NCBI GenBank assembly: GCA_036567205.1
Contig: DATCVA010000192.1
Span: 1 to 7,227, forward strand
Source: DATCVA01 sp036567205
Lineage (GTDB): Bacteria > Pseudomonadota > Gammaproteobacteria > Burkholderiales > Burkholderiaceae_B
DNA length: 7,227 nt
Direction: 5' to 3'
Below are positions 6,623-7,227 of the stretch, piece by piece. Both the position numbers and the translations under genes were made by a program. How positions within the stretch are numbered: the stretch's first letter is position 1; each line of letters begins with the position of its first letter. Under the pieces are notes generated by a model. That model was given only the letters and a program-made list of their open reading frames with translations, was not told the origin of the DNA and made no database searches.

Positions 6623-6817
6623 CTTTTTCCCTTGAAGGTGAAATTAAAATCCCGCGCTGCGATACCAGTTGCAGAGCAATCAACCCGGTACTGTACGACA
6701 TTCGACCTTTCGGCATCCTTTCAAACTCGTCATAGCGCGTTGTGTACTATGGGCTTATGAAGTTTGCACCCACCTAGGCGATTTGCCGGGTATTCCCGCA
6801 GGCACTTGTGATCCAAA
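6623..6817. promoter_or_regulatory. Divergent control region between the second Bug gene and the LysR gene
   Basis: A 195-nt gap between divergent starts, the usual site of a LysR-type operator. Two small dyads are visible: CATAG-N11-CTATG (6731-6735 with 6747-6751) and GTAC-T-GTAC (6688-6696). Neither is a clear T-N11-A LysR box, and no convincing -35/-10 pair stands out for either gene. Confidence 0.4.
6629..6633 (-). promoter_or_regulatory. Ribosome binding site of the second Bug gene
   Basis: AAGGG on the minus strand, 6 nt from the ATG at 6622 and 9 nt from the second tandem ATG. It favours the first start. Confidence 0.7.
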
Positions 6818-7227
6818 ATGAAATCCGCGCTGACCATTAACGAACTAGAGGCGTTCATCCAAGTCGCCGACACCAGAAACTTCAGGGTGGCTGCCGAACG
6901 ATCTTTTATCTCGCAGCCCGCGCTAAGCCGCCGTATTCAGTCAGCTGAATCCAAGCTGGATACGCGCTTGCTTGACCGCAATACTCGCCAGGTGGATTTA
7001 ACCCCTGCAGGTAAAGAACTCCTTCCTATCGCAAAGCGCATTGTTTACGAATTTAATGACTCTCTAAGCGAGCTATCGGAATTCATAACCGGCCGAAAAG
7101 GAAAGGTTGTAGTCGCCTGCCTGCCGTCGCTGGCAGCGTCCATATTGCCGCGGGTAATGGTCGTTTTCCGGGAACGCCATCCACGCGTAAGCATCGTCTT
7201 GAAGCCAATCGATGCGACTTCAATTCA
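6818..7227 (+). CDS. LysR-type transcriptional regulator (C-terminus cut by window edge)
   Basis: I translated this frame by eye; 136 codons are visible before the right edge, under half of a typical LysR protein of about 300 residues. The N-terminal winged helix-turn-helix is unmistakable: LTINELEAFIQVADTRNF (5-22), the recognition region AAERSFISQPALSRRIQSAE (25-44), then LDTRLLDRNTRQVDLTPAGKEL (47-68). The linker helix follows (about 69-92), and GKVVVACLPSLAASILPRVM (95-114) opens the effector-binding domain, with FRERHPRVSIVL (117-128) as in other members. The ATG at 6818 fits the family's usual N-terminus, although no clear ribosome site precedes it. It is divergent from the second Bug gene, the classic layout of a LysR regulator and its target, so control of that gene is the best guess. 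The effector is unknown because the sensing domain is mostly missing. Confidence 0.9.
   Translation, partial: MKSALTINELEAFIQVADTRNFRVAAERSFISQPALSRRIQSAESKLDTRLLDRNTRQVDLTPAGKELLPIAKRIVYEFNDSLSELSEFITGRKGKVVVACLPSLAASILPRVMVVFRERHPRVSIVLKPIDATSI

Overview
The window carries a terephthalate (TPA) catabolic operon of the Comamonas tph type. A second uptake gene and a LysR regulator lie beside it. The GC-rich coding sequence, the two Bug-type (TctC-family) solute-binding proteins and the colinearity with the Comamonas tph clusters point to a betaproteobacterium of the Burkholderiales (Comamonadaceae or Alcaligenaceae). The genus cannot be named from this sequence.

Region 1 (1-4552, minus strand) is one operon. 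Read in the direction of transcription it is tphC (periplasmic binding protein), tphA2 and tphA3 (Rieske dioxygenase large and small subunits), tphB (PdxA-like cis-dihydrodiol dehydrogenase) and tphA1 (ferredoxin/FAD/NAD reductase, cut by the left edge). Junctions are tight: 30 nt, 5 nt, a 4-nt ATGA overlap, and 28 nt. The expected pathway is binding of TPA by TphC in the periplasm, NADPH- or NADH-driven cis-dihydroxylation by TphA1A2A3 to 1,2-dihydroxy-3,5-cyclohexadiene-1,4-dicarboxylate, then oxidation and decarboxylation by TphB to protocatechuate. Protocatechuate ring-cleavage genes are not in the window.

Region 2 (4553-4714) is the divergent control region between tphC and an IclR-family gene, tphR (4715-5476, plus strand). 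It holds two opposing sigma70-like promoters and a perfect TGTGCG-N5-CGCACA inverted repeat. The repeat lies just upstream of the tphC -35 box and over the predicted tphR transcription start, a layout that fits activation of the operon together with autorepression.

Region 3 (5477-5632) separates the convergent tphR and second Bug genes. It carries nested GC-rich inverted repeats, a candidate bidirectional terminator or an extragenic palindromic element.

Region 4 (5633-7227) has a second Bug-family binding protein on the minus strand. Across a 195-nt gap lies a divergent LysR-type regulator (6818 to the right edge, partial), probably its own control gene. The ligand is unknown.

No RNA gene, insertion sequence, CRISPR array or phage feature was seen. 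The system is a known type. The points most worth checking are the operator architecture, the conservation of both carboxylate-binding arginines in TphA2, and the two binding proteins without membrane components.
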